A stretch of DNA of 61,678 nucleotides from Rhodocyclaceae bacterium (GCA_006218025.1 VBWA01000034.1:1-61678), one strand, 5' to 3'; positions 1 through 8,534 are shown, counted from the stretch's first letter. Notes: generated from the sequence alone by a model not told the origin. Program-made: numbers and translations.

Positions 1-94
1 CTACTAATTTGCTCGCTTCGCTCGGCTATCACCCGCCGCTCCGAACGAGTTGTTTCACGTTAATCCCTATGCCAGGAATCATGGAGCACATCTT

Positions 95-2221
95 ATGGCG
101 CTAAAGATCGGAATCGACGTCGGCGGCACCTTCACCGACTTCGTCGTGACGCGAGACGACGCCGAGCCGGCCATTTTCAAGACGCTGTCGACGCCGTCCG
201 ACCCGTCGATCGCCGTGGTCAATGGCCTCACCGACATCGCTGCCAGCATGAACCCGCCGCTGTCGCTGGAAGCTTTTGCGCCGACCATCGACACCATCGT
301 GCATGGCACCACCGTCACCACCAACGCGACACTGACCGGCACCGGCGCAAAATGCGGCCTGCTGACCACCGAGGGCGTGCGGGACGCCCTGGAAATGCGC
401 CGCGGCATCCGCGAGGAGCAGTACAACAACCGCTACACCAACGTCAAACCCCTGGTCCCGCGCTATCTGCGTGCCGGCATCAGCGGCCGCCTCGACCGCA
501 ATGGTGCCGAGACCGCGCCGCTCGACCTGGCGCAGATCCGCGAGGCCATCGCCCTGTTCAAGCAGGAAGGCGTGCAGGCCGTTTCGATCTGTTTCATGAA
601 TTCCTTCGCCAATCCGGCGCACGAACAGGCGGCAGCCGAACTGGTCAGAAAGGAAATGCCCGGCGCCTATCTTTCGGTCTCCACCGACCTGCTGCCCTCG
701 ATCCGCTTCTACGAACGCGTGAGCACCACGGCGCTGAATTCCTACGTCGGCCCCAAGCTCAACCATTACCTCGATCAGTTGGTCGGTCGCCTCAAGGGCA
801 TCGGCTTCAAGAACCTGCTCTTGATCATGCAGTCCAACGGCGGCGTCATCACGCCCCAACTGGCGCGCGAAAAGGCCGCCCTGACGCTGCTCTCCGGCCC
901 CGCCGGCGGTCCCGGCGCCGGACTGTTCTACGTCCGCTTGCACGGCCAGAACAAGTGCATCACCACCGACATGGGCGGCACCAGCTTCGAAGCCTCGGTC
1001 GCGGTGGATGCGCCGATGATCAAGAACGACGGCGAAATCGCCCGCCACAAGATCGCCTTGCCCATGCTCGACATCCACACCATCGGCGCCGGCGGCGGCT
1101 CGATCGGCTGGCTCGACGAAGGCGGCATGCTGCGCATGGGTCCGCAAAGCGCCGGCGCCGATCCCGGCCCGGCCTGCTATAGCAGGGCCGGCAAGCTGCC
1201 GGCCACGACCGACGCCAACGTGGTGCTGGGCTACCTCGACCCCGGCTTCTTCGCCGGCGGCAAGATGAAGCTCGACGCCGCCGCCGCGCGCGCCGCGATC
1301 GAGGAGCACATCGCCAAACCCATGGGCCTCTCGGTCGAGGAGGCCGCGGCCGGCATGTACCGCGTCGCCTGCAACAACATGGCCCAGGGCGTGCGCGAAG
1401 TCACCATCAAGCGCGGCTTCGACCCGCGCGAATTCCCCTTCATTCCCGCCGGCGGCGCCGGCCCGATCCACTCCTGCCTGATCTGCAGCGAACTCGAAAT
1501 CCCGCTGCAGATCGTGCCGCGCGAATCCTCGGTGCTGTGCGCCTTCGGCATGCTGATGAGCGAGCTCAAGCATGACTTCGTGCGCACCTTCGTCGCCCGC
1601 CTCGAAGCCATCGACTGGCCGCGACTCACCGCGATGATCGACGAGATGTCGGCGGACGGCACACGGCAGCTGGTCGAGGAGCGCATCGCCGAGGAACGCC
1701 GCCGCTACGAGGTCAGGTTCGACTGCCGCTACATCAAGCAGTACCACGAGGTGTCCTTCAGCGTGCCGCGCGAGCTGATCGACAGCCGCGATACCGTGGC
1801 CATCGCCCGCGCCTTCAATGCCGAACACAACCGCTTGTACGGCTATTCGCTGGAAGCCGAACAGACGCCGATCGAAATCATCAACGTCCGTGTCCAGGCC
1901 ATCGGCATCACCGACAAGCCGACCTACCGCCAGGAAGCCTGGGCCGGCGCCGACGCGTCCGGTGCGCTCAAGGGCAAACGCAGCATGTACATCCCCGAGA
2001 CCAAGGCCTTCCGCGACACACCGGTCTACGACGGCCACAAGATGCACTACGGCAACCGCATCACGGGCCCGGCGATGATCGAGCAGGAAACCACGGCGAT
2101 TTTCGTCAGCGATTCCTACGACTGCGCCGTGGATGCGCTGGGTTCCTTCGTCATCTGGCAGAAAGGGCGCGAAGATCTCGCCGCGGCCTGCTTCAAGCAA
2201 CCCGAGGAGGCACTGGCATGA
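95..2221 (+). CDS. Hydantoinase A / ketone-carboxylase-type ATPase subunit
   Basis: A 708-residue protein of the hydantoinase A/oxoprolinase/acetone carboxylase family, whose members use ATP to activate a lactam or ketone oxygen before ring hydrolysis or carboxylation. It opens with the ASKHA-type phosphate loop IGIDVGGTFTDFVV and carries a second nucleotide signature TDMGGTSFE around residue 292, then GAGGGSIGW and SAGADPGPACY. I chose ATG 95 because GGAG lies about 8 nt upstream and the family N-terminus starts there; an in-frame start at 50 would add 15 unconserved residues. Its stop overlaps the start of the B subunit (ATGA), so the two are probably co-translated. Length fits N-methylhydantoinase and caprolactamase A subunits (about 690-710) and also the ATPase subunits of acetone/acetophenone carboxylases; sequence inspection does not decide between hydrolase and carboxylase. 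Confidence 0.9.
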   Translation: MALKIGIDVGGTFTDFVVTRDDAEPAIFKTLSTPSDPSIAVVNGLTDIAASMNPPLSLEAFAPTIDTIVHGTTVTTNATLTGTGAKCGLLTTEGVRDALEMRRGIREEQYNNRYTNVKPLVPRYLRAGISGRLDRNGAETAPLDLAQIREAIALFKQEGVQAVSICFMNSFANPAHEQAAAELVRKEMPGAYLSVSTDLLPSIRFYERVSTTALNSYVGPKLNHYLDQLVGRLKGIGFKNLLLIMQSNGGVITPQLAREKAALTLLSGPAGGPGAGLFYVRLHGQNKCITTDMGGTSFEASVAVDAPMIKNDGEIARHKIALPMLDIHTIGAGGGSIGWLDEGGMLRMGPQSAGADPGPACYSRAGKLPATTDANVVLGYLDPGFFAGGKMKLDAAAARAAIEEHIAKPMGLSVEEAAAGMYRVACNNMAQGVREVTIKRGFDPREFPFIPAGGAGPIHSCLICSELEIPLQIVPRESSVLCAFGMLMSELKHDFVRTFVARLEAIDWPRLTAMIDEMSADGTRQLVEERIAEERRRYEVRFDCRYIKQYHEVSFSVPRELIDSRDTVAIARAFNAEHNRLYGYSLEAEQTPIEIINVRVQAIGITDKPTYRQEAWAGADASGALKGKRSMYIPETKAFRDTPVYDGHKMHYGNRITGPAMIEQETTAIFVSDSYDCAVDALGSFVIWQKGREDLAAACFKQPEEALA

Positions 2222-3903
2222 GCACCCAAAAGATTGATCCCATCCTGCTCTCCGTCTATGCGCGGACCTTCAAGTCGATCACCGACGAGATGAGCATTTC
2301 GATGGAGCAGACCACGCGCTCGCCCATCCTCTGCGAAGCCAAGGACTACGTCACCGGCCTCTACGACGCCGACGGCAACATGCTGGAGCAGACCGAAAAC
2401 CTGCCGATCCTGGCCTTCTCGCTGGCGCCGGTGTGCAAGTACATCAAGGAATTCTTCGGCGACGAGATCTATCCCGGCGACGTGATCTTCCACAACGACG
2501 TGTTCAGCCTGGGCAACCAGAACAACGACGTCGCCGCCTTCAAGCCGGTGTTCTTCGAAGACAAGCTGGTGGCCTGGACGGCGGTCAAAGGCCACCAGGC
2601 CGATATCGGCGGCAATGTCGCCGGCGGCTACAACCCGAATGCGGTCGAGGTCTGGCAGGAAGCGCTGCGCATCCCGCCGGTCAAGGTCGTCGAGCGCGGC
2701 AAGCTGCGCCGCGACGTGTGGGGCCTGATCTTCGCCAACGTGCGCCTCGACATCGTGCAGCACGACATGAAGGCCGAGATGGGCGCCTGCACCGTCGGCG
2801 AGCGCCGTCTGCTGGAGCTGCTGAAGAAATACGGCGTGCCGAGCTACGAGGCGCACAAGCAGGCGCTGTTCGAGGCCACGCGCAAGATGATGGAAGCCGA
2901 GATCGCCAAGATTCCCAACGGCAACTACTCGGGCGAGGGCTACGTCTACTACGACGGACGCTTCGTCGGCTCGAAATACACCATCCGCGTGGACATCGAG
3001 GTCAAGGACAAGAGCATCAAGTTCGACTACTCGCGCACCGATCCGCAAACCAACGGCTTCGTCAACGGCACCTTTACCTCCAGTGCCTCGGCCACCATCC
3101 TGACCCTGTTGCAGATGGTCAATCCGGACATCCCGCACAACGAAGGCATGGTGCAGCCGATCGAGATCGTCATTCCGAGCGGCACGATACTGAATGCCGC
3201 CTATCCGAAGGCCACCACCTTCGGCAACCACCTCTGCCCGCCCAACGCCGACGCCATCCAGCGCGCGCTGGCCCCGGTGATGCCCGACCGCGTCACCGCC
3301 GGCTGGAACAATCTGCTGGCCTCGCTGACCACCGGCCTCGATCCGAAGAACAACGAGAAGTACGTCGACATCGGCTTCATGGGCCTCAAGGGCGGTTCCG
3401 GCGCCATGCTCGGCACCGACGGCTACGACCACATCGGCATGATCGACGCCTCGGGCGGCGTGCTCGACCAGGACTACGAAATGTTCGAGCAGCAGACACC
3501 GCACACCCTGATCAAGCACGAGCTGCTCACAGATTCAGCAGGTGCCGGACAATGGCGCGGCGGACTCGGCGTCGAAACCATCTTCAAAATCGGCTCCGAC
3601 GACACGCAACTGGTGACCTTCGGCGACGGCGATTTCGAGCCGGCCTTCGGTCTCTTCGGCGGCGGTGAAGGCGGCCTCAACTTCATTCGTCTGCATTACC
3701 CCGACGGCCAGACCGTGGTACCGAAGAACAAGGACCTGATCACGGGCGTACCGATGGGCACCACCTACCATCAGGTAGCCAGCGGCGGCGGCGGCTACGG
3801 CGACCCGAAAAAGCGCGACCGCAAGCTGCTCGCGGAGGAAATTCGCAACGGCGTGATCACCCCCGAAGCGGCAAAGCGCGACTACGGCTACGAGGCAGCC
3901 TGA
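2218..3903 (+). CDS. Hydantoinase B / ketone-carboxylase-type subunit
   Basis: A 561-residue hydantoinase B/oxoprolinase-family subunit, the partner of the preceding ATPase and the likely site where the activated substrate is hydrolysed or carboxylated. It shows the family block GDVIFHND (H92, D94) and a second block KGHQADIGGN (H126, D129), and ends with the Gly-rich motif ASGGGGYGDPKKRD. The usual HNDPYxGGTH stretch reads HNDVFSLGNQNND here, so the family histidine near residue 102 is an asparagine; this may mark a subfamily with another metal site or reaction. The start overlaps the A-subunit stop by 4 nt. Only 3 nt separate its stop from the next ATG, in a palindrome-bounded insertion. 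Confidence 0.88.
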   Translation: MSTQKIDPILLSVYARTFKSITDEMSISMEQTTRSPILCEAKDYVTGLYDADGNMLEQTENLPILAFSLAPVCKYIKEFFGDEIYPGDVIFHNDVFSLGNQNNDVAAFKPVFFEDKLVAWTAVKGHQADIGGNVAGGYNPNAVEVWQEALRIPPVKVVERGKLRRDVWGLIFANVRLDIVQHDMKAEMGACTVGERRLLELLKKYGVPSYEAHKQALFEATRKMMEAEIAKIPNGNYSGEGYVYYDGRFVGSKYTIRVDIEVKDKSIKFDYSRTDPQTNGFVNGTFTSSASATILTLLQMVNPDIPHNEGMVQPIEIVIPSGTILNAAYPKATTFGNHLCPPNADAIQRALAPVMPDRVTAGWNNLLASLTTGLDPKNNEKYVDIGFMGLKGGSGAMLGTDGYDHIGMIDASGGVLDQDYEMFEQQTPHTLIKHELLTDSAGAGQWRGGLGVETIFKIGSDDTQLVTFGDGDFEPAFGLFGGGEGGLNFIRLHYPDGQTVVPKNKDLITGVPMGTTYHQVASGGGGYGDPKKRDRKLLAEEIRNGVITPEAAKRDYGYEAA

Positions 3904-3906
3904 CAG

Positions 3907-4509
3907 ATGCCACACGTCATGAAGAGCCCCCTCCCCAACCCTCCCCCACAAGGGGGGAGGGAGTCTAATCTCCCTCCCCCTTCACGGGGGAGGGCCGGGG
4001 AGGGGGTGAAGGCCGGGGAGGGGGCGCCCCGCTTGACCAAAATCGCCCGCAAACTCCGCCACTGCATGACGGATGCCGAGCGCAAGCTCTGGAGCCGCCT
4101 CCGCGCCCACCAGCTCGGCGCCCATTTCCGCCGCCAGGCACCGCTGGGCGCTTACGTGCTCGATTTCGTCTGCTTCACTGCGCGCGTAGTAGTGGAAGTC
4201 GACGGGGGCCAGCATGCCGACAGCGCGAAAGACCTCATGCGCGATGCATGGCTGCGGGCGCAAGGATTTCAGGTGCTGCGTTTCTGGAACAACGAGGTGC
4301 TGGGGAACATCGATGGGGTGCTGGAAACGATCATGGCGAAATTGAATAGTGCTGAATCACCCCCTCCCCAGCCCTCCCCCATAAAGTGGGAGGGAGACAA
4401 GCAGTCGGCACTACCTGCTCCCTCCCTTCTCGCGGGAGATGACCAATCGGCACCGCCCGCCCCCTCCCCCTTCATGGGGGAGGGTTGGGGAGGGGGAGGG
4501 GGAAAATGA
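3907..4509 (+). CDS. DUF559 (Vsr-like) endonuclease-domain protein embedded in palindromic repeats
   Basis: The core, from about residue 43 (position 4033) to 146, is a DUF559 domain: LRHCMTDAERKLWSRLRAHQ, then a PD-(D/E)XK-like string in which D of VLDFVCF is followed by VEVDGGQH, then RDAWLRAQGFQVLRFWN. DUF559 is related to the very short patch repair endonuclease fold. Its function and target are not known. The first 42 and the last 50 or so residues are Pro/Gly-rich and are simply the translation of GC palindromes on each side, so the real start could be ATG 3907, ATG 3919 or TTG 4033. The stop overlaps the acyl-CoA dehydrogenase ATG as ATGA. The gene interrupts an otherwise continuous catabolic operon, which suggests a mobile insertion that kept translational coupling. 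Confidence 0.7.
   Translation: MPHVMKSPLPNPPPQGGRESNLPPPSRGRAGEGVKAGEGAPRLTKIARKLRHCMTDAERKLWSRLRAHQLGAHFRRQAPLGAYVLDFVCFTARVVVEVDGGQHADSAKDLMRDAWLRAQGFQVLRFWNNEVLGNIDGVLETIMAKLNSAESPPPQPSPIKWEGDKQSALPAPSLLAGDDQSAPPAPSPFMGEGWGGGGGK
3927..4024. repeat. Left pair of GC-rich palindromic repeats flanking DUF559
   Basis: Two units of about 36 nt face each other: unit A (3927-3962) begins CCCCCTCCCCAACCCTCCCC and ends GGGGGGAGGGA; unit B (3971-4006) is close to its reverse complement, beginning TCCCTCCCCCTTCACGGGGG. A further half unit (GGCCGGGGAGGGGG) follows at 4011-4024. Each unit also folds on itself (CCCTCCCCC/GGGGGAGGG). Confidence 0.8.
4360..4502. repeat. Right set of GC-rich palindromic repeats flanking DUF559
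   Basis: Unit C (4360-4395) has the orientation of unit A of the left set. A degenerate unit D (4419-4438) and a full unit E (4460-4502) have the opposite orientation. The spacers before D and E share a degenerate sequence around AATCGGCAC/AGTCGGCAC. The end of unit E (GGGGAGGGGGAGGGGG) lies directly before the acyl-CoA dehydrogenase ATG and serves as its Shine-Dalgarno sequence. Confidence 0.8.
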
Positions 4510-5639
4510 ACTTCGAACTGACCGACGAACAGCAGCAGATTCGCGATACCTTCGCCCGCTTCTGCGACGAGCGCATCGCGCCGCAGGCCGCCGCGCTGGA
4601 CGAAGCCAAGGTCTATCCGCGCGCGCTGTTCCAGGAACTGGCCGACCTCGGCTTCTTCGGCATGCGCTATCCCGAAGAAGTCGGCGGTAGCGGTACGGCG
4701 TTGACAGAGTTCTGCCTGGCCCTGCAGGAAATAGCACGCGGCTCGATGTCTCTGGCGGGCGCGGTGGCCATGCAATCGCTGATGGGCACCAAGTTCCTGC
4801 ACCTGCTGGGGAACGAGGACATCATCGAGCGCCTGTTCAAGCCGGCGCTTCGCGGCGAGAAGATCGGCGCGATCTGCATGACCGAGCCGAATGCGGGGTC
4901 CGACCTCGACTCGATCGCCACCACTGCACGGAAGGTCGATGGCGGCTATGTCATCAACGGCCAGAAGACGTGGATCACCTCGGCGCCGGTGGCCGATTTC
5001 TTCACCGTGTTCGCCAAGGCCGGCGAGGAGAAGAAGCTGACCATCTTCCTCGTCGAGAAGCAGTTCAAGGGAATCACCGTCGGCCGCGAAATCCACAAGA
5101 TGGGCGTCTGGGCGCTGCCGACGTCCGAAGTCGCTTTCGACGAATGCTTCGTGCCCGACAGCCATCGCCTATCCAAGGAGGAAGGCGACGGCGAAGGCCA
5201 TTTGCGCAAGACCCTGGGCGAGATCCGCATCATCACCGGCGCCATGGGTCTCGGCGTGGCGCGTGCCGCGCTGGCCGAAGCGGTGCGCTATGCCGGCGAG
5301 CGCAAGCAGTTCGGCAAGGCCATCAACCGCTATCAGGCGATCCAGATGAAGCTGGCCGAAATGGCCACCGAACTCGAAGCGGCCGAACACCTGGTGTATT
5401 ACGCGGCATGGCGGCGCGACGCGGGCAAGCCGTATCACAAGGAAGCCGCGATGGCGAAATTGTTCGCCACCGAAACCGCCGCCACGGTCTGCGACAAGGC
5501 GGCGCGCGTCTTCGCTTCCTACGGCTACGCGATGGAATATCCGGTGCAACGCTACCTGCGTGATGTCCGCTTCACCCTGATCGGCGGCGGCACCAGCGAG
5601 ATTCTGAAACTCATCATTGCGAAAGAAGTATCGTCATGA
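4506..5639 (+). CDS. Acyl-CoA dehydrogenase, isovaleryl/long-chain-type active site
   Basis: A 377-residue flavin acyl-CoA dehydrogenase that should introduce an alpha,beta double bond into a CoA thioester and pass electrons to ETF. It carries the family signatures ICMTEPNAGSD, TSEVAFDECFVP, YAGERKQFGKAI and a C-terminal IGGGTSEI. The catalytic glutamate that medium- and short-chain enzymes place just before the GT of that last motif is glycine (G361). A glutamate in GEIRIITGA (E239) falls where isovaleryl-CoA and long-chain dehydrogenases keep their catalytic base, so the enzyme is probably active with a relocated base, perhaps on a branched chain. ATG 4506 is chosen because the protein family begins MNFELTDEQ; an in-frame GTG-type start 21 nt earlier lies inside the repeat. 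The stop overlaps the next gene (ATGA). Confidence 0.92.
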   Translation: MNFELTDEQQQIRDTFARFCDERIAPQAAALDEAKVYPRALFQELADLGFFGMRYPEEVGGSGTALTEFCLALQEIARGSMSLAGAVAMQSLMGTKFLHLLGNEDIIERLFKPALRGEKIGAICMTEPNAGSDLDSIATTARKVDGGYVINGQKTWITSAPVADFFTVFAKAGEEKKLTIFLVEKQFKGITVGREIHKMGVWALPTSEVAFDECFVPDSHRLSKEEGDGEGHLRKTLGEIRIITGAMGLGVARAALAEAVRYAGERKQFGKAINRYQAIQMKLAEMATELEAAEHLVYYAAWRRDAGKPYHKEAAMAKLFATETAATVCDKAARVFASYGYAMEYPVQRYLRDVRFTLIGGGTSEILKLIIAKEVSS

Positions 5640-6037
5640 ACGCAACAGAACGCAGGATAAAAGTCCTGCTCGGCAAGCCTGGTCTCGACGGCCACGACCA
5701 AGGCGCCAAGGTCGTGGCGCGCGCCATGATGGACGCCGGCTTCGAGGTGATCTACACGGGCCTGCGGCAGACCCCGGAACAGATCGCGCGCATCGCGCTC
5801 GAAGAAGACGTCGACGTGATCTCGCTCTCCAGCATGGCCGGCTCGCACATCCCCTTCTGCCGCAAACTCAAGCCCCTGCTCGAAGCCAATGGCCTCACCG
5901 ACAAGCTCTGGGTAATCGGCGGCAACCTGCCGGCGCAGGATCACGCCGCCCTGCGCGAACTGGGTTTCAAGGGCATCTTCCCCTCCGGCTCGAAGCTCGA
6001 TGCCATCACCGAGTTCATCCGGAGCAATGTGAAATGA
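5636..6037 (+). CDS. Cobalamin-binding small subunit of acyl-CoA mutase
   Basis: A 133-residue stand-alone B12-binding domain of the methylmalonyl-/isobutyryl-/2-hydroxyisobutyryl-CoA mutase family. It has the lower-ligand motif LDGHDQGAK (H20 replaces dimethylbenzimidazole on cobalt), the SLSS segment and the IGGN glycine pair of the nucleotide-tail pocket. It overlaps the upstream dehydrogenase and the downstream large subunit by 4 nt each, as expected for stoichiometric subunits. The split design matches isobutyryl- and 2-hydroxyisobutyryl-CoA mutases and archaeal methylmalonyl-CoA mutase, not the fused enzyme common in bacteria. Confidence 0.93.
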   Translation: MNATERRIKVLLGKPGLDGHDQGAKVVARAMMDAGFEVIYTGLRQTPEQIARIALEEDVDVISLSSMAGSHIPFCRKLKPLLEANGLTDKLWVIGGNLPAQDHAALRELGFKGIFPSGSKLDAITEFIRSNVK

Positions 6038-7647
6038 ACGCCCCGCAGAAACCGACAATGAAGAAGGTCATCAACGAGTCCGGCATCGAGGTCAAACCGC
6101 TGTACACCGCTGAGGATGTCGCCGCCAGCGGCGGCATGGCGATGGTCGGCGAGCCCGGGGCTTACCCCTTCACGCGCGGCATCCACCGCGAGATGTACCG
6201 CAAGCAGCCGTGGACCATGCGCCAGTATGCCGGCTTCGGCAACCCGGCCGATACCAACCAGCGCTTCAAATACCTGATCGCCAACGGCCAGACCGGACTC
6301 AACGTCGCCTTCGACCTGCCGACACAGATCGGCCTCGATTCCGACGATCCCCTGGCCGAGGGCGAAATCGGCCGCGTCGGCATGTCGATCGACACCCTGC
6401 GCGATTTCGAGATCGCCTTCGACGGCATCGACCTGAAAAAGATCACCGTCTCGCTGACCATCAACGGCGCTGCGGCGATCCTGATCGCGATGTACCTGGC
6501 GATGGCCGAGAAACGCGGCTACGACATCAAGGAACTGCGCGGTACGGCACAGAACGACATCCTCAAGGAATTCATCGGTCGCGGCACCTGGATCTTCCCG
6601 GTCGAGCCCTCGATCAGACTGGTCGGCGACACCATCGAATACTGCGCCACGCACGCACCGAAATACACCCCGGTCTCGGTCTGCGGCTATCACATCCGCG
6701 AATCCGGGGCGACGCCGGCGCAGGAAATCGCCTACGCCTTCTGCATCGCCAAGGCCTATGCCGACGATGCGATCCGGCGCGGCCTGCCAGTGGACGAGTT
6801 CGCCGGACGGCTGTCCTACAACTTCAACATCTTCGGCAACATCTTCGAGCAAGTGTGCAAGTTCCGCGCCGGCCGCGGGCTGTGGGCCAAGATCATGAAA
6901 GAGGAGTACGGCGCGGAGAAGCCGAGCTCGATGTGGCTGCGCATGATCGCGGCCGGCGGCGGCGGCGGCCTCACCTTCGAGCAGCCCGAAGTCAACATCG
7001 TGCGCGGCGCCTACTACGCGCTGATCTCGGCGCTGTCGGGCACGCAGACCATGGCCCTGTGTTCCTACGACGAGGCCTACACGATTCCGACCGAGTACTC
7101 GGCGCGGATTTCCCTGCGCACCATGCAACTGCTGATCGAGGAAATGGGCCTGACCGAGACCGTCGACCCGCTGGCGGGTTCCTTCTACGTCGAGACCATG
7201 ACCAACGAGATGCGCAAGAAGATGGAGGAAATCATGGCCGAGGTCGATGCCCAGGGCGGCATCGTCAAGATGGTGGCCGAGGGCACGATCCAGGCCAAGG
7301 TCTCGGCCCAGGCCTACGGCATGCAGCGCAAGATCGAGTCGGGCGAGTTTCCCAAGGTCGGCGTCAACTGCTACCGCAACGAGCAGGAAGAAGACCATCC
7401 GGTCGAATTTCACCCCTACAACGAGGACGACGCGCGGGTGCAAATCGAAAGCCTCAAGCGCATCCGCGCCGAACGCGACAACAAGGCGGTGGATGCCGCG
7501 CTGACCCGCTTGCGCGGCGATGCGGCAGCGGGCCGCAATGTGATGCCGGCGCTGGTCGAGGCGGTCAAGGCTTACGCCAGCGTCGGCGAGATGACCAGGG
7601 AACTTGTCAATGTTTTCGGGCGCTACCAGGAACCCATCCGTTTCTGA
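6034..7647 (+). CDS. Large (substrate-binding) subunit of cobalamin-dependent acyl-CoA mutase
   Basis: A 537-residue TIM-barrel subunit that performs the radical carbon-skeleton rearrangement with the small subunit. Compared from memory with the Propionibacterium methylmalonyl-CoA mutase, residues that decide substrate keep gap-free spacing: Y65 in RQYAGF (Tyr89), R183 in EFIGRGT (Arg207) and H220 in CGYHIRESG (His244). Isobutyryl-CoA mutase has Phe/Gln and 2-hydroxyisobutyryl-CoA mutase Ile at the first two sites, and the latter has Asp where this protein has A92. So the pocket appears built for a carboxylated acyl-CoA such as methylmalonyl-CoA, although DLPTQIGLDSDDP resembles the split-mutase group. 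ATG 6034 overlaps the small-subunit stop; the alternative ATG 6058 would lose eight residues. No mutase-protecting G-protein (MeaB) is seen in the window. Confidence 0.92.
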   Translation: MNAPQKPTMKKVINESGIEVKPLYTAEDVAASGGMAMVGEPGAYPFTRGIHREMYRKQPWTMRQYAGFGNPADTNQRFKYLIANGQTGLNVAFDLPTQIGLDSDDPLAEGEIGRVGMSIDTLRDFEIAFDGIDLKKITVSLTINGAAAILIAMYLAMAEKRGYDIKELRGTAQNDILKEFIGRGTWIFPVEPSIRLVGDTIEYCATHAPKYTPVSVCGYHIRESGATPAQEIAYAFCIAKAYADDAIRRGLPVDEFAGRLSYNFNIFGNIFEQVCKFRAGRGLWAKIMKEEYGAEKPSSMWLRMIAAGGGGGLTFEQPEVNIVRGAYYALISALSGTQTMALCSYDEAYTIPTEYSARISLRTMQLLIEEMGLTETVDPLAGSFYVETMTNEMRKKMEEIMAEVDAQGGIVKMVAEGTIQAKVSAQAYGMQRKIESGEFPKVGVNCYRNEQEEDHPVEFHPYNEDDARVQIESLKRIRAERDNKAVDAALTRLRGDAAAGRNVMPALVEAVKAYASVGEMTRELVNVFGRYQEPIRF

Positions 7648-7667
7648 ACCGCCTTCGAGGAAGAAAA

Positions 7668-8517
7668 ATGACCGAACTCAAACACTACTTCGCACCCACC
7701 AGCCTCGACCAGGCGGTCGAGTGCCTCAAGGACGGCGACGTGACCATACTCGCCGGCGGCACCGATCTGACGCCTCAAGTCCAAGCCGGGCGGGTCAAGA
7801 TCAAGCACACGCTGATGAACGTCCGCCACATTCCGCAACTGTCCGGCATCACGCTGGAAGGCAAGGAAATCCGCATCGGCGCGCTGGCCACGATTACCGA
7901 GATCATGGAACACCCGCTGGTAAAGGAGCATCTGCCGGTGCTGGTCGAGGCCTGCGACCACTTCGCCAGCGACCAGATCCGCAATGCCGGCACCATCGGC
8001 GGCAACATCTGCAATGCCTCGCCGGCCGGCGACACGCTGATTCCGCTGCTGGTGCTGGACGCCTGCGTGGAACTGGCCTCGATGCCGGAAAGCAAGATCT
8101 ACCGTCACTGCATGCCGCTATCGACCTTTTTCGTCGGGCCCGGCAAAACGCGCAAGTCGCTATGCGAACTGGTCACCTGCGTGCGCATCCCGCTGCCGGC
8201 GCCGGATCATGTCGCGCGTTTCTACAAACTCGGGACACGGCCGGCACTGGACATCTCGACGATTTCGATCGGCGTCGGCGGCACGCTCAAGAAAGGCATC
8301 CTGTCCAACGTAAGAGTCGCCTTCGGCGCCGTGGCGCCAACGCCGACTCGTGCTTCGCAGACCGAGCAGGCCCTGGAAGGACAACGGCTCGATGCGGCCA
8401 CCATCGACAAGGTCGCGGCCGTCGCCCGCGACGAAGTCAAGCCGATCGACGACGTGCGCGCCACCGCCTGGTATCGCAAGGAAATGATCCACAACATCAC
8501 CAAGAGGATACTCGGCC

Positions 8518-8534
<17 letters not shown>
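7668..8534 (+). CDS. FAD-binding subunit of xanthine dehydrogenase-family hydroxylase
   Basis: A 288-residue medium subunit of a molybdenum hydroxylase. It starts with the FAD domain of CO dehydrogenase CoxM type: LAGGTDLTPQVQAG near residue 26 and the second FAD motif RNAGTIGGNICNASPAGD near 105, followed by the CODH_FAD C-terminal domain. Its length equals CoxM and it lacks the roughly 40-residue [4Fe-4S] insertion of 4-hydroxybenzoyl-CoA reductase beta subunits. GAGGAAG about 5 nt before ATG 7668 is a clear ribosome site. The 3' end overlaps the Fe-S subunit gene by 17 nt. It should transfer electrons from the Fe-S subunit to an acceptor, whose identity is open. Confidence 0.9.

Noticed and set aside
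101-2200. Long open frame on the minus strand opposite the hydantoinase A gene
   Set aside because: It mirrors a strongly conserved plus-strand gene in GC-rich DNA and shows low-complexity His/Asp/Ala composition with no domain.
6034-7647. 2-hydroxyisobutyryl-CoA or isobutyryl-CoA mutase identity
   Set aside because: The discriminating residues are Tyr65, Arg183 and Ala92, not the Ile/Asp or Phe/Gln of those enzymes.
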